From an uncultured Bacteroidales bacterium (GTDB lineage: Bacteria; Bacteroidota; Bacteroidia; Bacteroidales; Bacteroidaceae): a stretch of DNA of 33,130 nt. Of this stretch, positions 1-7,008 are shown in pieces (position 1 is the stretch's first letter; the number at the start of each line of letters is the position of its first letter). Where the stretch lies: positions 1-33,130 of the forward strand of contig CACWTU010000018.1 of assembly GCA_902763885.1 (NCBI GenBank). Reading direction: 5' to 3'. The notes under the pieces were generated by a model, which was not told the origin of the DNA, searched no databases, and was given only the letters and a program-made list of their open reading frames with translations. A program made the position numbers and the translations under genes.

Positions 1-44
1 GTGTGTATACACAGAAAAATCGACTAAAGCAACAACTATCCTTT

Positions 45-1004
45 TTATACTCCTTTCCGGATCCACTGCCTATAAAAGGGGTCCTCTATTTCATACCTGT
101 CGGAATAGATTACATAACCATCTTTTTGAAGGCGCTTAAGGGCACTGTAAACCGTACTGGTGGGATAATATCCTGTTTGAAGCGGCTGTCCTGATGCAAG
201 TCTTTGTAGTATCCATTTATTGGTACGGTTAAGATTCATCCATAGACGCTCATAATCCAGACCATGTGACATGACAATATGCTCAATGGCCTCGACAAAA
301 GGATCTTCAACATCGGGCTGTAATATTCCTATTTGCCACACCACTGAAGCTAATTGTTGAGAGTAATATGGATGGCAGTTTGTATAATCAAGGATTCTGT
401 CAGACAGTATGTCGCTGTTGTTCGGGAAACAATGTGCCAGTCGTTCAGAGAGATAACGGTGAAAATCATCCCTAGGCAGTTTACTCAAACGCATAAGCTC
501 ACCAAAATGATAGAAAGGTGATTTCTTGTTTTCAAAAATATCAGTCATCATGCTCTCCTGACTTCCCAACAATATGTAATTGATGTGTTTCTGCTCCTGC
601 ATTATGGAACGGAGTTGCTTGTCCAGTTTTGGTGCTATATCACGTATTTCCTGAAACTCATCAAGCACAACAATCAAACGATTATTCTCAGTATAGGCAT
701 TCTCCATCAATGTGAATACATCTTCCATTATGACCGTACCGTCAGCATCAGGTTGGAACGATACGTCCATCATGCCGGTAAGTGGATTGGTTGAGATAGT
801 GGGTATTATACGGAAATGTGTTATCAAATGACGAACGCGCTCCAAAGGATGAATCCTGAAAAATTCACGTAGAAGTTTAGCCGACATCTCTGATACCGAT
901 GTTACTTTCTGCAGATTCAATGTTATATATTCCCGACCACTCTGCTTGACAGCCTTTGCCACAACACTGCTTTTTCCAAAACGACGCGGTTTTTCGTTAC
1001 GCAT
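45..1004 (-). CDS. AAA-type ATPase, N-terminally truncated (possible pseudogene)
   Basis: The protein (319 aa) resembles the archaeal-type P-loop ATPases common in Bacteroidetes. The Walker A core PRRFGKSS lies at residues 6-13, a Walker B strand LIVVLDEFQEI near residue 110, and the C-terminus looks like a winged-helix segment ending EDPFYRQWI, as in full members. Relatives normally have some tens of residues before Walker A (an anchoring helix and the first strand) and an SPRR-type loop. Here the ATG is only five codons before it, and an in-frame stop lies a few codons further upstream. I therefore read it as a 5'-eroded copy or a gene whose start was lost. Substrate and partner are unknown. 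Family assignment is fairly sure; whether it is functional is not. Confidence 0.65.
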   Translation of the reverse strand: MRNEKPRRFGKSSVVAKAVKQSGREYITLNLQKVTSVSEMSAKLLREFFRIHPLERVRHLITHFRIIPTISTNPLTGMMDVSFQPDADGTVIMEDVFTLMENAYTENNRLIVVLDEFQEIRDIAPKLDKQLRSIMQEQKHINYILLGSQESMMTDIFENKKSPFYHFGELMRLSKLPRDDFHRYLSERLAHCFPNNSDILSDRILDYTNCHPYYSQQLASVVWQIGILQPDVEDPFVEAIEHIVMSHGLDYERLWMNLNRTNKWILQRLASGQPLQTGYYPTSTVYSALKRLQKDGYVIYSDRYEIEDPFYRQWIRKGV

Positions 1005-1083
1005 ATTTTCGTAATAGTGATTGCAAGATTACATATTTTATTTGTAACAAAAAAATAAACAATACAGTTTTATGCAATTGAGT

Positions 1084-1145
1084 GACGCAAAGGGGTCGTT
1101 TCTCTTTGCGTCAAGTGACGCATTGTTAAACGACCCCTTTGCGTC
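1084..1145. repeat. Palindromic element with 18-base perfect arms
   Basis: GACGCAAAGGGGTCGTTT at 1084-1101 is repeated exactly in inverted form at 1128-1145. Inside lies a second small palindrome, TGCGTCA at 1107-1113 and TGACGCA at 1116-1122, so the whole could fold as a cruciform or branched hairpin. The core recurs at 1931-1946. It sits between the ATPase and the lipoprotein gene. It looks like a REP-like intergenic repeat; no associated transposase is in the window. Confidence 0.75.
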
Positions 1146-1148
1146 TAC

Positions 1149-1156
1149 TATTTTTG
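1149..1156 (+). promoter_or_regulatory. Candidate -7 box for the lipoprotein gene
   Basis: TATTTTTG matches TAnnTTTG and lies 29 bases before the ATG at 1185. The nearest TTG (1123-1125, inside the palindromic element) is 23 bases upstream, longer than usual, so this is only a weak promoter call. Confidence 0.3.
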
Positions 1157-1184
1157 CTATCTTAGTAGCGCAATTGGAGTTAAG

Positions 1185-1538
1185 ATGATGAGATATTTTG
1201 TGGTTTTGGCATCGGCCATAATGATGCTGCTGTTGGGCGGATGCCGCGGGAGCAAGACGGAGCGGATATCGGCCAAGATGGCTTATGATGGAGTGAGCAA
1301 TTATTGCCACAGCGAGTTTGACTGGAGCCCGGCGCAGGACAACCCGTCCATTATGTATGTGGCGTTGGCCGATAGCACCGACGCGGAGTACAAGCTTGTG
1401 TTCCGCAGTTATACCGGCGCGCTGACCTACTTTCACGTGGACAAGGAGAGCGGTTCCACAAGGATGGTGGAGTTTGTTCCGGCGCTCAATCTGGAGACTG
1501 AGGCCGGCACTATCAATTTGCGCGATTACCTGAAATGA
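1185..1538 (+). CDS. Small conserved lipoprotein of unknown function
   Basis: The product is 117 aa. It starts with a short signal peptide and a lipobox LGGC (Cys at residue 20), so it should be lipid-anchored in the periplasm or outer membrane. The mature part has no motif I can name; it is rich in aromatic and acidic residues and ends in TINLRDYLK. A second ATG follows the first directly, so the start could also be at 1188. It stands alone on the plus strand with its own weak promoter and is followed by a small membrane protein gene. No function is proposed. Confidence 0.75.
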   Translation: MMRYFVVLASAIMMLLLGGCRGSKTERISAKMAYDGVSNYCHSEFDWSPAQDNPSIMYVALADSTDAEYKLVFRSYTGALTYFHVDKESGSTRMVEFVPALNLETEAGTINLRDYLK

Positions 1539-1563
1539 ATGATTTGTGACACTTAAAAACGCG

Positions 1564-1571
1564 TACATTTG
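1564..1571 (+). promoter_or_regulatory. Candidate -7 box for the small membrane protein gene
   Basis: TACATTTG matches TAnnTTTG, 24 bases before the ATG at 1596. A TTTG at 1543-1546 is 17 bases upstream, slightly short of the usual 19-21. Confidence 0.4.
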
Positions 1572-1595
1572 TAATCGGACTATCAATATTGAGTT

Positions 1596-1916
1596 ATGGC
1601 AACAACACTGATTTTATACGGATTAATAACCAGTTCACTTGTATCGGTACTGGTGGGTTTGCTGGGCGCAAGGAGACGGATTGGATTCGGGTGGGCATAT
1701 CTGCTCTCTGTCCTGACCACGCCGTTAATCGGCCTTATCATTACGCTTCTGTTTGACAAGCTGCCCGACGGCGAGCGCAGATGGGGCTGCCTGGGAGTGA
1801 TTCTGGCTATCATTGCCATTGTGCTTCTGATTATGCTGGCGCTTGGTGCTTTTGCCGCTGTTCTGGACACCGGCACGAGTGTTTCCGGCGGTAGCTTGGC
1901 TATGGCGTTTGGCTAA
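1596..1916 (+). CDS. Small membrane protein, unknown function
   Basis: This 106 aa protein has about three hydrophobic segments: residues 4-24, 32-52 and 63-90. A basic turn (ARRRIGFGW) separates the first two, and a charged loop DKLPDGERRWG precedes the third. The C-terminal tail is Gly/Ser rich. No enzymatic motif is visible and I do not recognise a named family. It has its own promoter-like sequence and ends just before a second copy of the GACCCC palindromic repeat. It is convergent with the ABC exporter gene. Confidence 0.65.
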   Translation: MATTLILYGLITSSLVSVLVGLLGARRRIGFGWAYLLSVLTTPLIGLIITLLFDKLPDGERRWGCLGVILAIIAIVLLIMLALGAFAAVLDTGTSVSGGSLAMAFG

Positions 1917-1921
1917 AACGA

Positions 1922-1955
1922 CGCAAAACGAAACGACCCCTTTGCGGCGTTTTTC
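1922..1955. terminator. Hairpin with repeat core between convergent genes
   Basis: CGCAAA (1922-1927) pairs with TTTGCG (1941-1946) and is followed by CGTTTTT. The stretch AAACGACCCCTTTGCG at 1931-1946 is identical to part of the palindromic element at 1128-1143. It lies between the ends of the small membrane protein (plus) and the ABC exporter (minus), so it may end transcription on one or both sides. Confidence 0.4.
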
Positions 1956-3573
1956 AGAGTGAGAGGGTTTCTGTGCAGAGAGCGGTTACGGCCGGGCGGT
2001 GAGTGATGAATATCATTGTCTTGCCAGGGTAGGCCTTGAAGAGACGTGTGTAGAGTTCTGTCTCTGTGGGGGCATCAAGTGATGAACTGATCTCATCGAG
2101 CAGCAGGATTGAGCCGGGACGCAGCAGGCCGCGGGCAATTGCTATACGCTGGGCCTGACCCTCGCTAAGACCGGTGCCGCGCTCGCCAAGAAGGGTGTCA
2201 AGACCATCGGGGAGTTCCTTTACAAAATCAGCGCAGGCGGTGTGCAGTGCTTCAAGCAGTTCCGGGTCCGATGCTTCGGGCTTGGCCACCTGCAGGTTGA
2301 ACCGGATAGTGCCGCTCATAAGAGTGTTTCCCTGCGGTACGAATACAAAGTCGGAGCGGGTGGAGGCACCTGCAGGCATAGTGGTGCCGTCATTCCCATA
2401 TAGGTTTATGCTACCGCTCTGAGGGCCGATGAATCCAAGCATAAGGCGGAAAACTGTGGTTTTGCCTATGCCGGTCTCGCCCATAAGGGCGGTTTTGGTG
2501 CCTGGCCGGAAATCATGCGTAAAGTCTGAAAGAATCTGGCGGTCACCGCCGGCGTATCTGAAACTGACGTTATCAAAACGGATGCCGTTAAGGGTGGGGT
2601 GCAGCGTGGATGTACCGGACTCCGCCTCAAGGTTCTCCAGTTCAATGAGTCGGTCAATGCTGGCGGTGGAGTGTATCACCTGAGGCACCAGATTGAGCAG
2701 TTGCATTACGGGGTGCTGTATCTGGCCTACAAGTTGCAGGAACGATGTCATGATACCGAACGTGATTGCGCCGTTTCTCAGTTGCAGGCCTCCCCATACG
2801 AATGCCAGCAGATAACCCAAACCGAATGCACAGCCCAAAATGATGCGTATCATAATGGTAAAGCGGGCGCGACGCATCATGTTACCCTTGAGTTTCTGCT
2901 GCATTGAGTCTAAACGTCCGGTCATCCACTCCTCGCTGCCCATGGCACGCAGTACGGCGTTGTTCTCCATGCCCTCCTGCACCTGCATCTGTATGCGGCT
3001 CTCGTCCTGACGGATATCAAGAGTCATCTTGCGCAGACGGGTGCCTATGAACTTGGCCATGAGTATGGCAAGCGGGGTCATGATGAGCAGAGCCCAGGCA
3101 AGCCATCGGTCAAAATAACGGAGCAACAGGAATGCTCCAATAAGCTGTATTGCGGTGATGCACATCTGGGGCAGGGTATCGGTCGTGGTCTCTGATACCA
3201 CCTCTATATCCTTGGTGAGGCGGGAACTTATGTCACCTGAGTGAATTTGCTTCTCTTCATAGAGCTGGCGGCGGAACAGGCTGCTGAACATCTTAAGGCG
3301 CAGCGTGTTGGTCTGATGTATGCCGGCTGTGGTGGTGAGCAGAAAATATACCTGCCGCAGCAGCACTCCGCCTACAACGGTCAGGATAAGCCAAATGGCC
3401 ATAACCGTGACATCATGAGCCGATCCGGTGCGTATGGTCTCATCAATGAAACGGCGGCAGAGCCAGACCATCATCAGGCCTAATCCTACCTGCGCCGTGC
3501 CTGCCACTATGCGCACCGCCGTGTTCCAGCGAATGCCCAGAGTGTTATTCCATATCCACCGGAAGTATTTCAT
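1954..3573 (-). CDS. ABC exporter, fused permease and ATPase
   Basis: This 539 aa half-transporter has an N-terminal six-helix permease (about residues 1-300) and a C-terminal ATPase. In the ATPase I see Walker A GETGIGKTT (365-373), a variant signature LSEGQ (469-473, usually LSGGQ), Walker B ILLLDE (489-494), a D-loop SSLD and an H-loop His525. There is no N-terminal C39 peptidase domain, so it does not cut leaders itself. It is the last gene of a four-gene operon and overlaps the PqqD-like gene by 4 bases. With a PqqD-like protein and a peptidase-like protein before it, export of a modified peptide is the most likely role, but a lipid or other substrate cannot be excluded. Confidence 0.9.
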   Translation of the reverse strand: MKYFRWIWNNTLGIRWNTAVRIVAGTAQVGLGLMMVWLCRRFIDETIRTGSAHDVTVMAIWLILTVVGGVLLRQVYFLLTTTAGIHQTNTLRLKMFSSLFRRQLYEEKQIHSGDISSRLTKDIEVVSETTTDTLPQMCITAIQLIGAFLLLRYFDRWLAWALLIMTPLAILMAKFIGTRLRKMTLDIRQDESRIQMQVQEGMENNAVLRAMGSEEWMTGRLDSMQQKLKGNMMRRARFTIMIRIILGCAFGLGYLLAFVWGGLQLRNGAITFGIMTSFLQLVGQIQHPVMQLLNLVPQVIHSTASIDRLIELENLEAESGTSTLHPTLNGIRFDNVSFRYAGGDRQILSDFTHDFRPGTKTALMGETGIGKTTVFRLMLGFIGPQSGSINLYGNDGTTMPAGASTRSDFVFVPQGNTLMSGTIRFNLQVAKPEASDPELLEALHTACADFVKELPDGLDTLLGERGTGLSEGQAQRIAIARGLLRPGSILLLDEISSSLDAPTETELYTRLFKAYPGKTMIFITHRPAVTALCTETLSL

Positions 3574-3839
3574 TCAATCACACCTAATTTGCTCCAATTG
3601 TCTATGGTTTCCCTGACATCGGCCAAAGCCTGGTCTGGGGTTACTTCATACTCGGTGCAAAGTGCCTGAGACAGACTTTCTGCAGTGAAATCGCCCGACT
3701 CCTTGGCCTTGTTCCACAACCAGGCGGCTGTCTCGTTGAGGCTGAGCATGCGGCCAAAGTTTATGGCGTCAAGGCCTTCACCAACTATCACGTTCTCACC
3801 GCATACGGTGCGGAGCACAAATCCTTTCTTTATTTTCAT
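3570..3839 (-). CDS. PqqD-like peptide-binding protein
   Basis: The 89 aa protein shows the PqqD pattern: a first strand region MKIKKGFVLR, the central LNETAAWLWN (about residues 34-43) and a helical C-terminus ending in a short strand, LGVIE. PqqD proteins are RiPP recognition elements that bind the leader of a precursor peptide and present it to modifying enzymes. Both ends overlap neighbours by 4 bases (ATGA), which indicates translational coupling with the peptidase-like gene before it and the ABC exporter after it. No radical SAM enzyme, lasso cyclase or transglutaminase partner is encoded nearby. Confidence 0.85.
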   Translation of the reverse strand: MKIKKGFVLRTVCGENVIVGEGLDAINFGRMLSLNETAAWLWNKAKESGDFTAESLSQALCTEYEVTPDQALADVRETIDNWSKLGVIE

Positions 3840-4279
3840 ATTGCGTATTTCTTTACAGTTCTTCTTAATATAGCCAGGATGTATCTGCGTAAGGGCCTTA
3901 TCAGGTACCAGATACGCGCTTTAGCCATCCTGGTGCGTGACCCGAGTTCACGGCGACGCCCTTTTTCATCCACCACGTGTGTGGCAACGGCCAGTACGCA
4001 CTCCGGCTTGCAGCTCTCGGTTCCGCGTATATTACCGTCGCCCATAAGCGTTATGCGGTGGGGCTCAATCTTTATGATGCGGTGTACCACATAAACATTG
4101 GGGCCAATCTCTGCGAGCACCACTTGCCCACGCTTGAGTAACTCCGGCTTTTGGAGTATTACGCTTTCCCGTCCGCCAAAAATGAACGGCAGCATGCTCC
4201 GTCCCTTTACAGGGAAAGTCACGCTCACACCGTCACGTACCAGGCGTACAGCCTCCTGTATTATAACATCATCTGTCAT
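3836..4279 (-). CDS. S24/S26-type signal peptidase-like protein (Ser-His type)
   Basis: The 147 aa protein carries the three hallmark segments of the S26 fold: GRSMLPF with Ser28, VVHRII with His66, and LMGDGN with Asp81. A His in the second segment, instead of Lys, is the SipW/archaeal type of signal peptidase. There is no N-terminal membrane helix; the basic C-terminus (RRYILAILRRTVKKYAI) could be an amphipathic membrane-binding helix. In this operon a role in cutting a leader peptide is plausible. Overlaps of 4 bases with the kinase-like gene before it and the PqqD-like gene after it support one transcript. Confidence 0.8.
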   Translation of the reverse strand: MTDDVIIQEAVRLVRDGVSVTFPVKGRSMLPFIFGGRESVILQKPELLKRGQVVLAEIGPNVYVVHRIIKIEPHRITLMGDGNIRGTESCKPECVLAVATHVVDEKGRRRELGSRTRMAKARIWYLIRPLRRYILAILRRTVKKYAI

Positions 4280-5130
4280 ACCGCTATGGTGTCTTTACAC
4301 AGGTGGGCTGCATCGGCATCGGGCAGGCAATCCAGATGCCATACCGGTATATTGGAGGCCAATGCGTTCTCAGTCTCGTGCAGTCCGTCGGCGATGAGGC
4401 TGTCCCACCGCTTGCCCGATATGCTGGGCACCACGGCGGCGTATGCGCCTATTCCATTTAGCCGTGTAATCAGGTTGTGCGGGGCCTGGCTCAGCAATAC
4501 TATGCCGCCAACCGGGGCGCTCACGTTGCGGTAACACGGCGTCTTGCCGCTCCATGGAGTTCCATATACAACAGCGGTGCCATCGGCCTTGATTCTGACT
4601 GCAGGGTTGTCATCGTTCATGAGCTCCGTACCGGATATGTTATTGAGCCAAAGCCGTGCATGGGTACTCTTGCCTGTGCCGCTCTTGCCTAAGAACATAT
4701 ATCCCTTGCCATCCAGACTCACAGCCGCTGCATGGAACAGTACGGTATCAAGTGTGGCCGATGCCATTGCGAACTGTATCATAAGCGCATTGTCAATGGC
4801 AGCCTTAACCTGGAATCCGCTAAGGTAAAGTGTGCCCTGCCGATAATCAGCCGAGCATACCAGCCATCCGGCGGTGCAACCGTCCCATCGGAACTCAAAA
4901 ACCGCATCTCCCTGTTCAGTATGTCCGCAAATGATATCCTGTCCCTCCTCATCCTGCCTCAGTTCCTCAATGAAACTTACTGGTTTTCCCTGGGTTACGG
5001 TAAGGAAAAAGAGAGGATTGTCTTGTTTCTCAGACCTGAAAGGTTCATAATTGGAAAGCAGTTCGAGAAGGTTCTCTTGAGCCTCTACACAAAACAGATG
5101 TTCCGCTACAATATAATATACCTTATTCAT
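4276..5130 (-). CDS. HPr kinase-like (HprK-related) protein
   Basis: I chose the ATG at 5130 (284 aa, MNKVYYIV); a longer reading frame to 5205 would run into the inverted repeat. The C-terminal half is HprK-like: FHAAAVSLDGKGYMFLGKS followed by the P-loop GKSGTGKST (148-156), then NDDNPAVRI in the Walker B position. The N-terminal half is not the classical HprK domain. HprK-like kinases of this sort occur in RiPP clusters next to PqqD-like proteins; in lasso peptide clusters one phosphorylates the peptide. The substrate here is unknown. It is the first gene of the minus-strand operon, divergent from the leu operon. Confidence 0.8.
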   Translation of the reverse strand: MNKVYYIVAEHLFCVEAQENLLELLSNYEPFRSEKQDNPLFFLTVTQGKPVSFIEELRQDEEGQDIICGHTEQGDAVFEFRWDGCTAGWLVCSADYRQGTLYLSGFQVKAAIDNALMIQFAMASATLDTVLFHAAAVSLDGKGYMFLGKSGTGKSTHARLWLNNISGTELMNDDNPAVRIKADGTAVVYGTPWSGKTPCYRNVSAPVGGIVLLSQAPHNLITRLNGIGAYAAVVPSISGKRWDSLIADGLHETENALASNIPVWHLDCLPDADAAHLCKDTIAV

Positions 5131-5168
5131 TAGCTGCAAAGTTAATGATTTTAGGCACAAACTTAGCA

Positions 5169-5176
5169 CAAAAGTA
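5169..5176 (-). promoter_or_regulatory. Candidate -7 box for the HprK/S26/PqqD/ABC operon
   Basis: On the minus strand this reads TACTTTTG, about 38 bases before the kinase ATG at 5130. It lies in the left arm of the inverted repeat. No TTG is found 19-21 bases upstream on this strand, so the promoter is incomplete by consensus. Confidence 0.35.
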
Positions 5177-5191
5177 TCGTATCCCTGTGTC

Positions 5192-5223
5192 ATTGCCGAT
5201 GACACAGGGATACGATACTTTTG
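5192..5223 (+). promoter_or_regulatory. Candidate upstream leu promoter inside the inverted repeat
   Basis: ATTG at 5192-5195, 20 bases, TACTTTTG at 5216-5223. The -33 part falls in the loop of the inverted repeat, which is why the mirror-image promoter on the other strand lacks it. It would give a transcript running through the second leu promoter and the leader. Confidence 0.4.
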
Positions 5224-5263
5224 TGCTAAGTTTTGCGGTTACTTCAAAAAAAGAGGGTTTTGT

Positions 5264-5294
5264 TTTGTCAGTTTGATAGGAGTGTATAACTTTG
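5264..5294 (+). promoter_or_regulatory. Main leu operon promoter
   Basis: TTTG at 5264-5267, 19 bases, TAACTTTG at 5287-5294: a full match to the Bacteroidetes housekeeping promoter. Transcription would start near 5301, about 25 bases before the leader peptide ATG. Confidence 0.75.
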
Positions 5295-5326
5295 CGGCGC
5301 AAAAAGCAAAAAGAAAGAGAAAATAT

Positions 5327-5395
5327 ATGCGACTGCAAGGCTTGATTATTCTATCAATTATTATCATTCCGGACTGCCGGTGTGAGAAAGCCTGA
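5327..5395 (+). CDS. leu/ilv leader peptide (22 codons)
   Basis: A short reading frame starts at the ATG at 5327, after an A-rich stretch, and stops at TGA 5393-5395. Its 22 residues include three Leu (3, 6, 9) and six Ile, with Ile-Ile at 7-8 and four Ile in a row at 11-14. The last codons (TGT GAG AAA) overlap a segment, TGTGAGAAAG at 5381-5390, that can pair with the 5' arm of the downstream terminator. This is the layout of a ribosome-controlled attenuator. Stalling at Ile or Leu codons would free that segment to block the terminator; reaching the stop codon would cover it and allow termination. Confidence 0.8.
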   Translation: MRLQGLIILSIIIIPDCRCEKA

Positions 5396-5438
5396 CGCAT
5401 ATATCTGAACTGAGTACAGAAACAAAACAATACGCGAT

Positions 5439-5473
5439 AAAGCCTTTCTCACAAGAGTGAGAGAGGCTTTTTT
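5439..5473 (+). terminator. Attenuator terminator of the leu operon
   Basis: The arm 5439-5452 (AAAGCCTTTCTCAC) pairs with 5457-5470 (GTGAGAGAGGCTTT) over 14 positions, one of them G-U, with a 4-base loop and a following T-run (5468-5473). The competing pairing is 5381-5390 with 5444-5453, a 10-base perfect match. Position between the leader peptide and leuA makes it a conditional terminator. Confidence 0.85.
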
Positions 5474-5502
5474 GTTTGACCAACATTAACAAACAAAATA
5501 GA

Positions 5503-7008
5503 ATGTCAGACAGGATCATTTTCTTTGACACCACGCTCCGGGACGGCGAGCAGGTCCCGGGATGCCAGCTCAACACCATTGAGAAGATTGAGGTGGCACG
5601 CCAGCTGGAGCAGCTGGGTGTGGATGTGATTGAGGCCGGATTTCCGGTAAGCAGCCCGGGTGATTTCAACTCGGTAGTGGAGATATCAAAAGCCGTGAGC
5701 AACCCTATTATCTGCGCCCTTACCCGTGCCGTAGAGGCCGATATAGACGCAGCTGCCGATGCCCTGCAGTACGCCAGGCTAAAGCGTATCCACACCGGCA
5801 TAGGTACAAGCGATGAGCATATCCGCTACAAGTTCAACAGCACCCGAGAGGAGATTCTGGAGCGCGCCGTGGCAGCCGTAAAGTATGCGGCATCCAAGCG
5901 TTGTGAGGTGGAGTTCTACGCCGAGGATGCCGGCCGTACCGATAACGAATACCTGGCACGCGTAGCCGAGGCTGCAATCAAGGCCGGTGCCACCATAATA
6001 AACATACCCGATACCACAGGTTACTGCCTGCCCGATGAGTTCGGCGCCAAGATAAAGTACCTGATGGAGCATGTAGATGGCCTGGCAGGCGGCAAGGCCA
6101 TACTCTCCACCCACTGCCACAACGACCTGGGTATGGCCACCGCCAATACCATGAGCGGGATCCTGAACGGAGCCCGTCAGGTGGAGGTTACCATAAACGG
6201 AGTGGGTGAGAGGGCCGGCAACACATCGCTTGAGGAGGTTGCAATGATACTCAAGTGCCACCATGACCTGCCGCTGGAGTGCGGAATCAACACCCGGCGC
6301 ATAACCGCCGCCAGCCGACTGGTGTCATCGCTCATGAGCATGCCGGTGCAGTTCAACAAGGCTATCGTGGGCCGCAACGCGTTTGCGCACTCCAGCGGCA
6401 TACATCAGGACGGAGTACTCAAGAACACCAGCACATATGAGATAATCAACCCGGAGGATGTGGGCTTGGAACAGGGTGACATAGTGTTGACTGCACGTTC
6501 CGGAAGGGCAGCCCTGAAACACAGGCTCGCTGAACTTGGCGTGGAGTTGAAGGGCGATAAGCTGGACCGTGTATATGAACAGTTCCTTAAGCTGGCAGAC
6601 AAGAAGAGGGAATTGACTAATGATGATATACTGATGCTGGCTGGGGCCGATATGGCCATAAACAAGAAGGTGCGTCTTGAAAGCCTTCAGGTGCTTGCCG
6701 GCAAGGGTGTCAATCCATACGCAAAAATCCGCCTTATGGTAGATAAAGAGAGTTTTGAGGCGGAATCGGCAGGAAATGGACCGCTTGATGCATCAATCAA
6801 GGCTCTCAAAAAGATAATAAAGCGTGACATGATACTTAAGGAGATGACAATCCAAGCTATTTCAAAAGGCTCTGATGACGTTGGTAAGGTACACATGCAG
6901 GTAGAGACAGGCGGTCATCTCTATTACGGATTCGGTTCAGATACCGATATAGTTACCGCCAGTATCGAGGCTTATATAGATTGTATCAACAAATTCAGAC
7001 CTGAGTGA
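5503..7008 (+). CDS. leuA: 2-isopropylmalate synthase
   Basis: It joins acetyl-CoA and 2-oxoisovalerate, the first step of leucine synthesis. The 501 aa protein has the catalytic DTTLRDGEQ at residues 9-17, the metal-binding HCH at 204-206, the GNTSLEEV segment and a C-terminal allosteric domain (about 370-501), so leucine feedback inhibition is likely. I chose ATG 5503 (MSDRIIFF); an upstream TTG at 5476 would lie right behind the attenuator. It is the first gene of the leu operon; its TGA overlaps the leuC ATG (TGATG). Confidence 0.95.
   Translation: MSDRIIFFDTTLRDGEQVPGCQLNTIEKIEVARQLEQLGVDVIEAGFPVSSPGDFNSVVEISKAVSNPIICALTRAVEADIDAAADALQYARLKRIHTGIGTSDEHIRYKFNSTREEILERAVAAVKYAASKRCEVEFYAEDAGRTDNEYLARVAEAAIKAGATIINIPDTTGYCLPDEFGAKIKYLMEHVDGLAGGKAILSTHCHNDLGMATANTMSGILNGARQVEVTINGVGERAGNTSLEEVAMILKCHHDLPLECGINTRRITAASRLVSSLMSMPVQFNKAIVGRNAFAHSSGIHQDGVLKNTSTYEIINPEDVGLEQGDIVLTARSGRAALKHRLAELGVELKGDKLDRVYEQFLKLADKKRELTNDDILMLAGADMAINKKVRLESLQVLAGKGVNPYAKIRLMVDKESFEAESAGNGPLDASIKALKKIIKRDMILKEMTIQAISKGSDDVGKVHMQVETGGHLYYGFGSDTDIVTASIEAYIDCINKFRPE

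Larger units (their letters stand above)
5159..5233. repeat. Perfect inverted repeat, 35-base arms, 5-base spacer
   Basis: The arm at 5159-5193 is exactly reverse-complemented at 5199-5233, with TGCCG between them. The arms begin AAACTTAGCACAAAAG and end CCCTGTGTCAT. A TAnnTTTG box (TACTTTTG) occurs in each arm facing outward, at 5216-5223 on plus and 5169-5176 on minus. The element separates the kinase operon (minus) from the leu operon (plus). There is no T-run on either side, so it is not a standard terminator. Confidence 0.95.

Noticed and set aside
2-13. TGTGTATACACA palindrome at the window edge
   Set aside because: Only 12 bases, no repeat elsewhere in the window and no clear relation to a gene.
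1038-1586. 182-codon minus-strand frame over the lipoprotein gene
   Set aside because: Shadow of the plus-strand lipoprotein and of the palindromic repeat; no domain pattern.
5123-5338. 71-codon minus-strand frame upstream of the kinase as a possible RiPP precursor
   Set aside because: It starts with TTG inside the leu leader, runs through the leu promoter and the inverted repeat, and overlaps the kinase start. Its composition is explained by these elements.
5327-5502. T-box or riboswitch before leuA
   Set aside because: No T-box consensus or known aptamer pattern; the short Ile/Leu frame with competing stems explains the region better.
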